Source: an uncultured Actinomycetes bacterium (GTDB lineage: Bacteria > Actinomycetota > Actinomycetes > S36-B12 > UBA10799). From it: 64,000 nt of DNA. Each line of letters starts with the position of its first letter. Position 1 is the first letter of the stretch. Position numbers and translations under genes: made by a program. The DNA lies in NCBI GenBank assembly GCA_946803585.1, contig CAMPEQ010000011.1, positions 744,001 to 808,000 of the forward strand, read 5' to 3'. Below the pieces are notes generated by a model, which saw only the letters and a list, made by a program, of their open reading frames with translations, was not told where the DNA came from and did no database searches. Positions 34,681 through 43,334 of the stretch are shown in pieces.

Positions 34681-36720
34681 CTACTTGTCTCGCTTTGCGC
34701 GATCGTTGAGCGCGTTGAGGTAGGCGTTGTAGTCATCCATCTCGCGGTCGCCGTGAGTATCAGTGAATCGATCGCGACGCTTTGATTCGCGCTCATCGCT
34801 ACGCGACCATTGGACTCCGATAATGAGCAGCAACAGCACACTTGGGATCTCCCCAACACCCCAGGCGACTTGACCGCCGATTACCGAGTCCTTCACCGGA
34901 TCGACAAGCCATTCTGGTTGGACCAGGGAGAACCAGTTGGCCCCCACGACCGTCGGCGTCGACATCAACGCAACTGCGAAGAACGCGTGGAGCACGATCG
35001 CGGTTAAGACCAAGAGCATCCGCGCCCAGTGGGGAAGCGGTTTCGGTTTGGGATCGATTCCCACGACCACGTAGGACAGCAGCAATCCCGAGACCAGGAA
35101 ATGAATGGTCATGAAGATGTGCCCGATGTGATTGCTCATCAGGAACCCGAACAGGTCGGTGAGATACAGCCCGTACAGACCCGAGACGTAGATTCCCAGA
35201 ATCACCAAGGGGTTGGTGAAGAAGATGGCGATCTTCGAGTGCAGTCCGGACATGATGAGCTCGCGCGGACCGCGGCCGCCGGTGGGTGAGGGCTTGATCG
35301 CACGCAACGCCAATGTGACTGGACCGGCGAGTACGAGGAAGATTGGCACCATCATCACGATGGTCATGTGTTGGACCATGTGCAGTCCGACCGAGACCTG
35401 GGAGTAGATCGCGATCCCGGCATTCGTCGTCCAGATGAAGATTCCCCAGCCGATGAACCACGACACCGTGCGCATCACTGGCCAGGCGTCACCCCGCGCT
35501 TTGAGGCGTCGAGTTCCCATCACGTAGAACACGCACGCTGCAACGCCGAGAGTGAAGAACAGTAGATCGAAGTCCCAGCCGAGCAGGACTGAGCTCACAG
35601 TCGGTGCCGCCGGGAACTCAAAACCTAGAAGCGACTCGGCTTGGGTCGCGAACTCAATCTCGACCCGGGTCGGGGTGGACAGTGATAGCGCAATCCCTAG
35701 TCCGCTAGCCATCGCCATCAGGCCTAGTTCAAGGACCGCAACCTTGGCGAAGGTTCGGCGCGCGTGGTCGCCACTGAGCTGGGGGAGTAGTCGCTGTCGG
35801 ATCCAGCTAGAGATCGCAACGAGCACGATGAGTAGTGCGGCCTTGGCGAGGACGAGGCGGCCGTATCCGCTGGTAAACAGATCGCTGGGTGCACCGAGTC
35901 GAACGTAGGCATTACCTAGCCCGGAGACGGTCAGCAAGACGACGCTGGCCAACGCCAGGTAGCCGAACCGCTGCGCGGCAATCGAGAGATCCTGGGCTCG
36001 CGGCCAGACCAATGCCCCGAGTGCGACGAGACCACCGACCCAGACGGCTGCGGTGACGGCATGAACAACGCTATTGGTCAGCGCCATTGAGTGATCGCCA
36101 AGCCCGGCCGCGTGTCCGGCAGTGGCCGGAACCGCAAGCGCGGCTAGTGCCAGGGCGAGCCAAATGGTGACCCGTTTGAGCTCAACCGTGAGCAGTGCAC
36201 CGATGCTGACAACAGCGGCAAGTACGGCAGAGATGATCAGTCCGCGAACGTCCTCAATATCCCAGGCGTAGGTGGCGAAGATGCTCGGTGAGAGGGCCTC
36301 TCGTAGTGGAATGCCCAGAATGTAGGCGAGGGTCAGGAAAGCTGATGCCACTGCCGAGATGCACCAGATCGCAGCAGCAACACTGGCTCGAATAAGCGCA
36401 CGGCGACCCCGAGTCGAGACTGTCTTCTTGCTCAGCGCAGGATCGAGGAACCCAGCGAGGAGCAGCCAGCCGATCGTGGCAATCGCCGCCGTAAAGACAA
36501 GTGCGGAGCTAGCCGGCAGTAGCCAGGTAACAACCGGACCGGTATCAGGCAATCCAGCGGGCGGCGCGACGTAGCTCGCTCCAGATAGGACGACTCCAAC
36601 GAGTGCGCTGACGACAGCAACTACGCCAAATCCGAGAACGACTCGGACGAGCGGCTTGTCGCCCGTTGGGTTTGCCGGGCTGCCGGATGTCTGCGGTCGC
36701 GGAGGAGTTTGAGTACTCAC
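34681..36720 (-). CDS. CopD-CtaG fusion: copper resistance / cytochrome c oxidase assembly membrane protein
   Basis: A polytopic protein of about 679 residues. The first half (about 20-330) resembles CopD, with HSMALTNSVVHAVTAAVWVGG and ARRTFAKVAVLELG; the second half (about 370-640) is the caa3-type CtaG domain with GLHMVQHMTIVMMVPIFLVL and SNHIGHIFMTIHFLVSG. The fusion is common in actinomycetes and works in copper supply to the oxidase. I choose GTG 36720, 17 bases after the copC stop; an in-frame extension would overlap copC. The C-terminal 50 residues are charged and cytoplasmic. It forms an operon with copC. Confidence 0.88.
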   Translation of the reverse strand: MSTQTPPRPQTSGSPANPTGDKPLVRVVLGFGVVAVVSALVGVVLSGASYVAPPAGLPDTGPVVTWLLPASSALVFTAAIATIGWLLLAGFLDPALSKKTVSTRGRRALIRASVAAAIWCISAVASAFLTLAYILGIPLREALSPSIFATYAWDIEDVRGLIISAVLAAVVSIGALLTVELKRVTIWLALALAALAVPATAGHAAGLGDHSMALTNSVVHAVTAAVWVGGLVALGALVWPRAQDLSIAAQRFGYLALASVVLLTVSGLGNAYVRLGAPSDLFTSGYGRLVLAKAALLIVLVAISSWIRQRLLPQLSGDHARRTFAKVAVLELGLMAMASGLGIALSLSTPTRVEIEFATQAESLLGFEFPAAPTVSSVLLGWDFDLLFFTLGVAACVFYVMGTRRLKARGDAWPVMRTVSWFIGWGIFIWTTNAGIAIYSQVSVGLHMVQHMTIVMMVPIFLVLAGPVTLALRAIKPSPTGGRGPRELIMSGLHSKIAIFFTNPLVILGIYVSGLYGLYLTDLFGFLMSNHIGHIFMTIHFLVSGLLLSYVVVGIDPKPKPLPHWARMLLVLTAIVLHAFFAVALMSTPTVVGANWFSLVQPEWLVDPVKDSVIGGQVAWGVGEIPSVLLLLIIGVQWSRSDERESKRRDRFTDTHGDREMDDYNAYLNALNDRAKRDK

Positions 36721-36736
36721 GATTCTTGGGGACCCA

Positions 36737-37333
36737 TCACGTATTTGGCCGATCGTCACTGCGTTGCTTACTGCGTGCTCGCCAGCCGATGAGGCCACCG
36801 ACAACTGCCAGAATCACGATGACGATCGGCAGGATCCATAGGTTTCCGCCGATTCCGCCCGGCTCAGTTGTGGCGACCGTCGAGGACTGCGGTGCTGGCG
36901 TAGTGACGCCGATAACGGCGCTTGGTTCACCGGTGGTGTCGTTGGGAATAGTTGGCCCGGCTCCGGGAGTGGCATAGCTAAAGGTGAAGGTTCCGGTGAG
37001 GGGATGCCCGTCGCTTCCCACACTGCGCCAGGCCACCTTGTACGTGCCCGCGGGAGCTGCCGTCGGCCATTGGGCGGTCACGATGTTCTTCTTGACGGTG
37101 ACGTCGTCGAGGGCGAACTGCTCCCCGCTGTCAGCGGTCGCGACGAGCTTTGAGGTGTCCTTGATTGGTTCGGCTGCGAACTTCAAGGTAACGACACTTG
37201 GTGCGGTTGACAGCGATGCGCCGTCGCCCGGTGTCGTTGATAGGAGCTCGTCGTGAGCGACCGAAGGTCCTGCGCCCAACAACAGAAATACCGCCGCTAG
37301 AGCGGCAACCACGAGTGCGGCCGACTTCTTCAT
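36737..37333 (-). CDS. copC: CopC/YcnJ-type periplasmic copper-binding protein
   Basis: A 198-residue protein with a signal peptide ending in SVA just before HDELLSTTPGDGASL, so that mature CopC starts with its copper-binding His; the second site is in VGSDGHPLTGTF. A Pro/Thr linker leads to a C-terminal membrane helix (about 165-187) and a basic tail. It should bind Cu(II) outside the membrane and pass it to the CopD-CtaG protein encoded just downstream. TATGCT (37345-37340) six bases before the ATG implies a leaderless mRNA. Confidence 0.9.
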   Translation of the reverse strand: MKKSAALVVAALAAVFLLLGAGPSVAHDELLSTTPGDGASLSTAPSVVTLKFAAEPIKDTSKLVATADSGEQFALDDVTVKKNIVTAQWPTAAPAGTYKVAWRSVGSDGHPLTGTFTFSYATPGAGPTIPNDTTGEPSAVIGVTTPAPQSSTVATTEPGGIGGNLWILPIVIVILAVVGGLIGWRARSKQRSDDRPNT

Positions 37334-37385
37334 GAGACGAGCATACGTTCGACCTCGATTGAATACTGCGGGGGTGAAAAAGAAG

Positions 37386-37451
37386 ACGGTGAGTGCGTCG
37401 CGGATGGCCCAGTCTCCTGGGTCGGGGGTTCCGCGGTCACACTCACCGTCG
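37386..37451 (-). terminator. Compound nested hairpin terminator after fadE5
   Basis: Three nested perfect stems: GACGGTGAGTG (37386-37396) with 37441-37451; CGCGGA (37400-37405) with 37431-37436; CCCAG (37409-37413) with 37418-37422. On the minus strand the outer stem is followed by TTCTTTTTC. This is an intrinsic terminator for the acyl-CoA dehydrogenase gene, much longer and more branched than usual. It also insulates copC downstream. Confidence 0.8.
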
Positions 37452-37477
37452 TCGGTGTTTGGGCCTGCTAGCCGGTG

Positions 37478-39310
37478 CTAGAACAGCGCCTCGTCGATCT
37501 CCATAACCTCTAGTGAGGTGGCCTCAGCCACTGCTCGCTCGGCGGTCAGGAGGGGCAGACGGTTCTGAGCGAACCATTTGGCGGTTGCGACCTTGCCTTC
37601 GTAGAAGATCTTGTCGCGATCGTTGGGACCGGCTGCAAGTGCGGCGATCGCCACATCGGCTTGTTTGAGCAACAGCCAACCGATGACCAAGTCGCCACAG
37701 GCGAGCAGTAGTCGGCTGGTGTTAAGGCCTACCCGGTAGAGCTCGTTGGGGTTCTCCTGGCTCTTCATGAGCCATCCACCAAGCGTGCCGATGAGTCCTT
37801 GGACGTCTTCTAGTGCGCTGTTGAGCAGCTCGCGCTCGGCAGCTAGTTGGTCGCCCTCCGAGGTGGCCTTGATCGTCTCGGTGATCTCCGATGCCAGTTG
37901 GGTCACGGCTTGGAACTGATCACGCACCATCTTGCGGAAGAAGAAGTCCATTCCCTGAATAGCGGTGGTGCCTTCATAGAGGGTGTCAATCTTTGCGTCA
38001 CGCACGTACTGCTCGATCGGGTAGTCCTGCAGGAAGCCGGAGCCACCGAAGGTCTGGAGCGACTCGGTGCCAAGGATGACCCAAGCGCGCTCTGATCCGA
38101 CACCCTTGACGATGGGCAGCAGTAGGTCGTTCATGCGGTCGTCCATATCACCGTCACCATGCTCCGAGTTGTGCATTTCAACCCGGTCCTGGTGCATCGC
38201 GGTATAGGCGACGAGGGCGCGAAGACCCTCGGCGTAGGACTTCTGCATCATCAAGCTGCGACGCACATCTGGGTGGGCAGTGATGGTGACGCGAGGAGCG
38301 GTCTTGTCGAGCATCTGCGTAAGGTCCGCACCTTGGACGCGGTTCTTGGCGTAGTCCAGTGCGTTCAGGTAGCCGGTCGACAGGGTGGCGATTGCCTTCG
38401 TGCCAACGAGCATCCGGGCGTACTCGATGACCTTGAACATCTGCGCAATACCGTCGTGGACATCGCCAACGAGGTAGCCAACTGCGGGCTCCTTCTCGCC
38501 GAAGGTGAGCTCACACGTCGTGGAGGACTTGATACCCATCTTCTTCTCGATATTGGTGGTGTAGACACCGTTGCGACCCTCGAGCTCGCCGGTCTTGCTG
38601 TCGAAGTTGAACTTCGGAACGATGAACAGGCTCAGACCCTTGGTTCCGGGTCCGGCACCCTCCGGACGAGCCAGGGTGAGGTGGATGATGTTCTCGTTGA
38701 TGTCGTTCTCACCGTTGGTGATGAACCGCTTGACGCCCTCGATGTGCCAGCTACCGTCTGGCTGCTGAATGGCTTTGGTGCGCCCGGCTCCGACGTCCGA
38801 GCCAGCATCAGGCTCGGTGAGGACCATCGTCGCGCCCCACTCGCGCTCGATCATCAGCTGTGCCCAGTGGCGCTGCTCGTCGGTGCCCAGGCTGTCGACG
38901 ATTGCGGCGAAGCCGGGACCCGCCAGCGTCATGAACGCAGCAGGGTTGGCGCCGAGGAACATCTCGTTGATTGCCCAGGCGAGGCTGGGGGGTGCCCCGG
39001 AACCGCCGAGCGATTCGGGCATCGCTGCCGACCAGTAGCCGGAGTCGTAGAGGGTGGCGTAGGACTTCTTGAAGTCCTCGTCCAACGTGACGGTGAAGTT
39101 CTCCGGATCGAAGACGGGGTGGTTGCGGTCACCTGGGGTGAACCCATCGGCGAGTGGGCCGCTAGCCAACTTCTCGCTCTCACGCAGGAGGTCCTTGGCG
39201 GTGTCAACATCCATTTCGGCGAAGGGGCCTTGACCCAGCCGATCGCCGGCACCAAATACCTCGAAGAGGTTGAATTCGATGTCGCGCAGGTTGCTCTTGT
39301 AATGGCCCAT
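37478..39310 (-). CDS. fadE5: FadE5-type broad-range acyl-CoA dehydrogenase
   Basis: The 610-residue protein matches mycobacterial FadE5 over its whole length, from the N-terminal [18 protein letters not shown] through [20 protein letters not shown] (FAD contact), [32 protein letters not shown], and the catalytic-Glu segment [12 protein letters not shown]. FadE5 catalyses the first step of beta-oxidation on short to long acyl-CoAs. The ATG has AAGGAGCCTGAC upstream. A 20-bp palindrome 30 bases before the start is a likely repressor site, and a compound terminator follows the stop. It is monocistronic. Confidence 0.95.
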   Translation of the reverse strand: MGHYKSNLRDIEFNLFEVFGAGDRLGQGPFAEMDVDTAKDLLRESEKLASGPLADGFTPGDRNHPVFDPENFTVTLDEDFKKSYATLYDSGYWSAAMPESLGGSGAPPSLAWAINEMFLGANPAAFMTLAGPGFAAIVDSLGTDEQRHWAQLMIEREWGATMVLTEPDAGSDVGAGRTKAIQQPDGSWHIEGVKRFITNGENDINENIIHLTLARPEGAGPGTKGLSLFIVPKFNFDSKTGELEGRNGVYTTNIEKKMGIKSSTTCELTFGEKEPAVGYLVGDVHDGIAQMFKVIEYARMLVGTKAIATLSTGYLNALDYAKNRVQGADLTQMLDKTAPRVTITAHPDVRRSLMMQKSYAEGLRALVAYTAMHQDRVEMHNSEHGDGDMDDRMNDLLLPIVKGVGSERAWVILGTESLQTFGGSGFLQDYPIEQYVRDAKIDTLYEGTTAIQGMDFFFRKMVRDQFQAVTQLASEITETIKATSEGDQLAAERELLNSALEDVQGLIGTLGGWLMKSQENPNELYRVGLNTSRLLLACGDLVIGWLLLKQADVAIAALAAGPNDRDKIFYEGKVATAKWFAQNRLPLLTAERAVAEATSLEVMEIDEALF

Positions 39311-39339
39311 GTCAGGCTCCTTAGAGTCGAGACGGCTAG

Positions 39340-39359
39340 TTGTTACCCATCAGTAACAA
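39340..39359 (-). promoter_or_regulatory. Palindromic operator upstream of fadE5
   Basis: TTGTTAC and GTAACAA with a 6-base spacer (CCATCA) form a perfect 7-6-7 inverted repeat 30 bases before the fadE5 start. TTAC/GTAA arms of this size suit a TetR-family repressor of lipid degradation, but no such regulator is encoded in the window, so the binder is unknown. Confidence 0.6.
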
Positions 39360-39459
39360 ACATCATGCTACTCGCCGGTAACTTACGCAATACCCTTGCC
39401 ATAACTGACAGAGACGATTCCGTCACGTTTTGCCACTCTCTTACTGAAATCCCGCAGGA

Positions 39460-39927
39460 TCAGACCTTGACAGCGCGATCGTCGGTCCACATTCCGCGAG
39501 CCAGTCCGAAGGTGACCAGCGCTCCGGTGACGAGGTGCATGATCGTCAACGTGATGCGGGTAGAAGTCAGCACAGCATCGGGTTGGTCCCAGGGCCCGGT
39601 CAGCGATGCGATGGTGACGATGGTGCCCCCGATGATGACCCACCGGACGGCCTTTCTTACTAGCTTGCCCATGACGCCTACGGCGAGGCTGGCGAGCAGG
39701 CCGGCCAACAGGGTCGCGCCGGCGATGGCTAGTGGCCCGGCTTTCGTCGATGGGGAGTCAGCGCCTTGGGGCCAAACCGTGAAGTCAATCCCGAGGGCAG
39801 TGGCGACTAGCCAAACCCCGATGTTCGTGGCCGCCGCTACGACCGCCCATACCAACCCCGCGCGGACACTTGAGCGGATTCGGCGGTGCGGCCGAGCATC
39901 GCGCGGAAGTGGCTGGGGGAAGGACAT
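39460..39927 (-). CDS. Small four-helix membrane protein (DUF6069-like)
   Basis: A 155-residue protein: an Arg-rich N-terminus (about 8-22) then four hydrophobic helices, about 25-47 (GLVWAVVAAATNIGVWLVAT), 65-87, 95-112 and 120-145. The layout matches a family of small actinobacterial membrane proteins of unknown function (DUF6069-like). GGGGAAGATGGTCAC precedes the ATG. It lies 57 bases downstream of the stop of arsR on the same strand and may be read through from it, but nothing ties it to arsenic. Confidence 0.65.
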   Translation of the reverse strand: MSFPQPLPRDARPHRRIRSSVRAGLVWAVVAAATNIGVWLVATALGIDFTVWPQGADSPSTKAGPLAIAGATLLAGLLASLAVGVMGKLVRKAVRWVIIGGTIVTIASLTGPWDQPDAVLTSTRITLTIMHLVTGALVTFGLARGMWTDDRAVKV

Positions 39928-39984
39928 GTGACCATCTTCCCCTAGGTAGGCCTTGGCATGGCGATCAGCTTGGCGAGGCGGCCG

Positions 39985-40347
39985 CTACGACGCAGTGAAT
40001 AGCTGGCCGAGATCGCGTAGCCGATCGGGGTTAACCCGGAACCAGGCCCACGTGCCGCGCTGCTCGCGCTCGATGAGGCCCGCTTCGGTGAGCAGTTTGA
40101 GGTGATGGCTGACGGTTGGCTGGCTTAAGCCGATGGGTTCTGTGAGGTCGCAGGCGCAGGCTTCACCGTTGGACTTGATGATCGAAAGGAGTTGGAGGCG
40201 GGCGGGATGGGCAACCGCTTTGAGGACGCCAGCGAGTTGCTCGGCGTCGGCCTTGGACATTGGCTCGCCAAGTCCGGGAGTGCAGCAAGCCGTGACGCTA
40301 TCGATGTCGGCCTCGCCAGTGGACTTATCGCGAACTGATGACGACAT
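39985..40347 (-). CDS. arsR: ArsR-family arsenic-responsive repressor
   Basis: A 120-residue winged-helix repressor. The DNA-recognition helix is in IGLSQPTVSHHLKLL. Cysteines at 21-22 (ACCTPG) and at 64 and 66 (EACACDLTE) offer an As(III) site, in the manner of corynebacterial ArsR, which uses an N-terminal Cys pair plus a Cys before the recognition helix. It is divergent from arsI and should repress it through the palindrome at 40366-40383. A GGGGAAGAG element precedes the ATG. Confidence 0.92.
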   Translation of the reverse strand: MSSSVRDKSTGEADIDSVTACCTPGLGEPMSKADAEQLAGVLKAVAHPARLQLLSIIKSNGEACACDLTEPIGLSQPTVSHHLKLLTEAGLIEREQRGTWAWFRVNPDRLRDLGQLFTAS

Positions 40348-40365
40348 CTCTTCCCCTACCTGGAA

Positions 40366-40395
40366 TATTGACGTTCTTCAATACATTGCTATGGT
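40366..40395 (+). promoter_or_regulatory. ArsR operator overlapping the arsI promoter
   Basis: TATTGACGTTCTTCAATA (40366-40383) is a perfect 6-6-6 palindrome of the ArsR/SmtB type. It covers the -35 box TTGACG (40368-40373); the -10 box TATGGT (40390-40395) follows after 16 bases. Bound repressor would block polymerase at arsI and probably at the divergent arsR promoter too. Confidence 0.8.
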
Positions 40396-40433
40396 GTCCA
40401 CTGAAACAACGATCAATAGTACGGAGTCATTCC

Positions 40434-41000
40434 ATGTCACGTGTTCAGCTCGCCCTTAACGTCGCCGATCTCGAATCGTCGATCGCTTTCTACTCGACCA
40501 TGTTCGGCACCGAACCTCACAAGCTTCGCCCAGGATATGCGAACTTCCAGATCAATGAGCCTCCCCTCAAGCTCGTCCTCATCGAGACCTCCCCGGAAGC
40601 TCGGGGCTCGGGCGTGACGGGTGCGCTCAACCACCTCGGCGTCGAGGTTGAATCGACCGATGACGTCCACGCTGCTCTCGGCCGCCTACAAGACGCTGGG
40701 CTGGCCGTCGCTGAGGAACTAGACACGACCTGTTGCTACGCCCAGCAGGACAAGGTGTGGGTACACGACCCAGCCGGGGCGCCCTGGGAGGTCTACACAA
40801 TTACCGATGACGATCCGGCTGCGGCAACTGATTCGGATCAAGAGATGGAACTCGTTGGAAAGATGAATGACGGCGCGTGCTGCGCCTCGACGTCCCAAGC
40901 CGACGACGTGCCAGTAGCAGCCGGTTCGGCAGCCGACCCTTCCTCAGCGAACGTAGATGACGCGACCGCTACCGCCCGACCACAAGGTGCGTGCTGTTGA
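40434..41000 (+). CDS. arsI: ArsI/CadI-type vicinal-oxygen-chelate lyase (organoarsenical demethylase)
   Basis: A 188-residue protein with the double beta-alpha-beta VOC fold: VQLALNVADLESSIAFYSTM at the N-terminus, NHLGVEVE (metal His), DTTCCYAQQDKVWVHDP with the vicinal Cys pair that binds trivalent arsenic, and GAPWEVYT with the metal Glu. ArsI uses Fe(II) and O2 to break the C-As bond of methylarsenite; CadI is the older name. The last 50 residues form a low-complexity acidic tail with two further Cys pairs (GACCAS and the terminal GACC) which may help hold the metalloid. ATG 40434 has GGAG upstream. It is the first gene of arsI-aqpS-arsC. Confidence 0.9.
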   Translation: MSRVQLALNVADLESSIAFYSTMFGTEPHKLRPGYANFQINEPPLKLVLIETSPEARGSGVTGALNHLGVEVESTDDVHAALGRLQDAGLAVAEELDTTCCYAQQDKVWVHDPAGAPWEVYTITDDDPAAATDSDQEMELVGKMNDGACCASTSQADDVPVAAGSAADPSSANVDDATATARPQGACC

Positions 41001-41704
41001 CCGCGAGGCGCGTTTTTGCGGAGTTCCTCGGCACCGCGATACTTGTCGCAGTCGTCGTCGGCTCGGGGATCATGGCGGTGAACCTGACGACCGATGTCGG
41101 GGTGCAGCTACTGATCAACGCGCTGGCGACGGCAGCCGGGCTCGGTGTGCTGATCTGGGTGCTCGGCCCGATTTCGGGCGCGCACTTCAACCCAGCGGTG
41201 ACGATCGTGGCAGCTAGCCGTCGGGAGATCCGGGTGGGCGAGGCCTCCGGCTACGTTGGTGTGCAGGTCAGCGGAGCGATCGCCGGTGCAACCTTGGCGA
41301 ACCTGATGTTCTCGCTACCAGCCTGGTCGGAGTCCACTAAAGACCGTTCCACCGGCGGCCTTTGGCTTGGTGAGATCGTCGCGACAGCGGGGCTCCTGCT
41401 GGTTATCGGCGCGATCACTAGGACCGGAAGCGCGAAGTTGGGTGCGATCCTGGTCCCGGCCTGGATTGGTGCGGCGTACTTCTTCACTGCCTCGACATCC
41501 TTCGCCAACCCCGCCGTAACAATTGGGCGGGCATTCTCTGACACGTTCGCAGGAATCTCGCCAGCCTCGGTACTGCCGTTCATCGGATTCCAACTCATCG
41601 GGGCCGCCATTGGTGCTGCGCTCACCGAGTTCCTCTATCCCCGGAAACTGCCCGAACCGCTGGACCTACCGGGTCCGGTCCACACCACCCGACCTGCTCA
41701 CTAG
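40997..41704 (+). CDS. aqpS: Aquaglyceroporin (arsenite channel, AqpS-like)
   Basis: A MIP-family channel of about 235 residues with six helices and the two half-helix motifs GAHFNPAVTIV (about 62-72) and FANPAVTIGRAFSD (about 167-180, including the selectivity-filter Arg). The start overlaps the arsI stop: TTG 40997 gives a four-base TTGA overlap, and GTG 40991 is an alternative. In ars operons such a channel lets As(III) made by ArsC leave down its gradient, taking the place of the ArsB or Acr3 pump. No pump gene is seen here. Confidence 0.88.
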   Translation: MTARRVFAEFLGTAILVAVVVGSGIMAVNLTTDVGVQLLINALATAAGLGVLIWVLGPISGAHFNPAVTIVAASRREIRVGEASGYVGVQVSGAIAGATLANLMFSLPAWSESTKDRSTGGLWLGEIVATAGLLLVIGAITRTGSAKLGAILVPAWIGAAYFFTASTSFANPAVTIGRAFSDTFAGISPASVLPFIGFQLIGAAIGAALTEFLYPRKLPEPLDLPGPVHTTRPAH

Positions 41705-41775
41705 AACTGTTCCTTTAACCCGCTTGCTTCTCTGCCCTGCTCACCCGCTGATTCAGTCACACCTAAGGAGTTCCG

Positions 41776-42186
41776 ATGTCCGACCTCGATAACAAGCCAA
41801 GCGTCCTGTTTGTCTGCGTGCACAATGCTGGCCGGTCCCAAATGGCAGCTGGTTACCTGCGGCACCTCGCCGGCGACCGCATCAATGTGCTGTCAGCCGG
41901 TTCACAACCAGCTGACCAGATCAACCCCGTCGCAGTCGCCGCCATGGCCGAGGATGGTGTCGATATCACTGCCGAGACGCCCAAGGTCCTCACCAACGAC
42001 GCGGTGTCCGAATCCGACGTAGTCGTCACGATGGGATGTGGGGACGCGTGCCCCTTCTATCCAGGTAAGCGATACGAGGACTGGAAGCTTGCGGATCCGG
42101 CAGGTCAAGGGATCGATTCAGTGCGGCCCATCCGCGATGACATCAAGGCGCGTATCGAGACGCTCATAGTGGAGCTAACCTCGTAG
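41776..42186 (+). CDS. arsC: Arsenate reductase (LMW-phosphatase fold)
   Basis: A 136-residue enzyme with the CX5R loop CVHNAGRSQMA (nucleophile Cys14) and the second Cys pair in MGCGDACPFYPGKRYEDWKLADPAG, typical of thioredoxin- or mycothiol-dependent ArsC. It reduces arsenate to arsenite, which can leave through the channel encoded just upstream. AAGGAG stands before the ATG. It is the last gene of the operon, 71 bases after aqpS; the next gene is an unrelated metallo-beta-lactamase-fold protein. Confidence 0.94.
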   Translation: MSDLDNKPSVLFVCVHNAGRSQMAAGYLRHLAGDRINVLSAGSQPADQINPVAVAAMAEDGVDITAETPKVLTNDAVSESDVVVTMGCGDACPFYPGKRYEDWKLADPAGQGIDSVRPIRDDIKARIETLIVELTS

Positions 42187-42218
42187 GTAGTGAGGTTCCT
42201 CGACAGAATGGCGTGAGC

Positions 42219-43235
42219 ATGAGTGGCAAGCTGATCGGGATTGCGGCGGCTGGTGCTGCGTTGGCGACCGCCGGGATTGAGTTCGCAGCAACCAGGCGAC
42301 CGACGATGCCACAGGATCGCGCTGAGTACGCGGTGGGAGTGCCAGCCGGTGAGGACGCCGACGGCGAGCTGAGGGCAGTGTTCCTCGGGGTCTCGACAGT
42401 CGCCCTCACCGATGGTCAGAGCACGATTATGACCGACGGCTTCTTCTCCCGACCGCCGATGTGGCAGGTCCTTGGTCGGAGGATTCGCTCCAACTCGGCC
42501 CGTATCGATGAGGCCCTGCGGATCGCCGGAATCACTGATGTCGCGGCGCTGTTCGTTGCGCACTCCCACTACGATCACGCGCTGGATTCACCAGCGGTTG
42601 CTTGGCGAACCGGCGCAACGATGGTGGGCTCAGAATCCACCCGAAACATTGGCCGAGGTTGGGGGCTAGCCGAGGACAAGATGGTCCTACCGGACCTCGA
42701 GGAACCGATGCGCTTTGGAAACTTCCGCGTTCAAGTTCTTGCCTCGGAGCATTCGCCTCACCCCAAGTTCACCGGCTTCATCGCCGATCCGGTGGTCGCG
42801 CCAGCGCGCGTGGCAGCATTCAAGATGGCCGAGTGCTACTCCTTTCACATCACTCACACGAGTGAGTCCGGGAAGGTGCGCCGGTTGGTCATTCACCCGA
42901 GTGCCGGATTCGTTTCAGGGATGTTCGACGACTTCAGCGCCGACGTCGTATTCCTAGGTGCCGGTCCGCTCGGTAAACAAAGCGACGAGTTCCGTGCCGA
43001 GTACTGGAGCCAAACCGTTGGCGCCCTTGGCTCGCAGCGGGTTTACCCGATCCACTGGGACGATTTCACCGAACCCCTTGGTCGCCCGTTGGTCGCGATG
43101 CCGTACTTCGCTGACAACTTCAACACCACCCGCAAGATGCTCAAACAGCACCGGGAAGTCGATGGAATCGAGTTCGCGATTCCTGAACCATTTGTCACCA
43201 TTGACCCCTTCGCTGATCTGAGTGCGCCGTCTTAG
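42219..43235 (+). CDS. Metallo-beta-lactamase-fold hydrolase
   Basis: A protein of about 338 residues with an N-terminal hydrophobic segment (about 5-24) that is either a membrane anchor or a signal. The MBL metal motif is VAHSHYDHALD (about 111-121), with further His ligands in ASEHSPHPKF and in YPIHWDDF near the end. The long form with HWDDF resembles the UlaG/N-acylphosphatidylethanolamine phospholipase D branch. The start may be this ATG or the GTG two codons earlier; neither has a strong ribosome site. It follows arsC by 32 bases, but no link to arsenic is evident. Confidence 0.82.
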   Translation: MSGKLIGIAAAGAALATAGIEFAATRRPTMPQDRAEYAVGVPAGEDADGELRAVFLGVSTVALTDGQSTIMTDGFFSRPPMWQVLGRRIRSNSARIDEALRIAGITDVAALFVAHSHYDHALDSPAVAWRTGATMVGSESTRNIGRGWGLAEDKMVLPDLEEPMRFGNFRVQVLASEHSPHPKFTGFIADPVVAPARVAAFKMAECYSFHITHTSESGKVRRLVIHPSAGFVSGMFDDFSADVVFLGAGPLGKQSDEFRAEYWSQTVGALGSQRVYPIHWDDFTEPLGRPLVAMPYFADNFNTTRKMLKQHREVDGIEFAIPEPFVTIDPFADLSAPS

Positions 43236-43334
43236 TTGCTACCGAGCCGCGCGAGTCGCTAACGTCTAAGTGGTCGCCGCTTCGCGGGGATCCCGTGGGT
43301 AGCCGCGGGGAGATGACAAGTGGAAGGTTCAGTA

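Noticed and set aside
38159-39931. A 590-codon open frame on the plus strand, antisense to fadE5
   Set aside because: It mirrors the fadE5 codons frame for frame, has no recognisable domain and no ribosome site; it is a by-product of GC-rich codon use.
42187-43235. Metallo-beta-lactamase-fold gene as part of the arsenic operon
   Set aside because: Only proximity supports it; no family link to arsenic and its motifs fit lipid or sugar-phosphate hydrolases.
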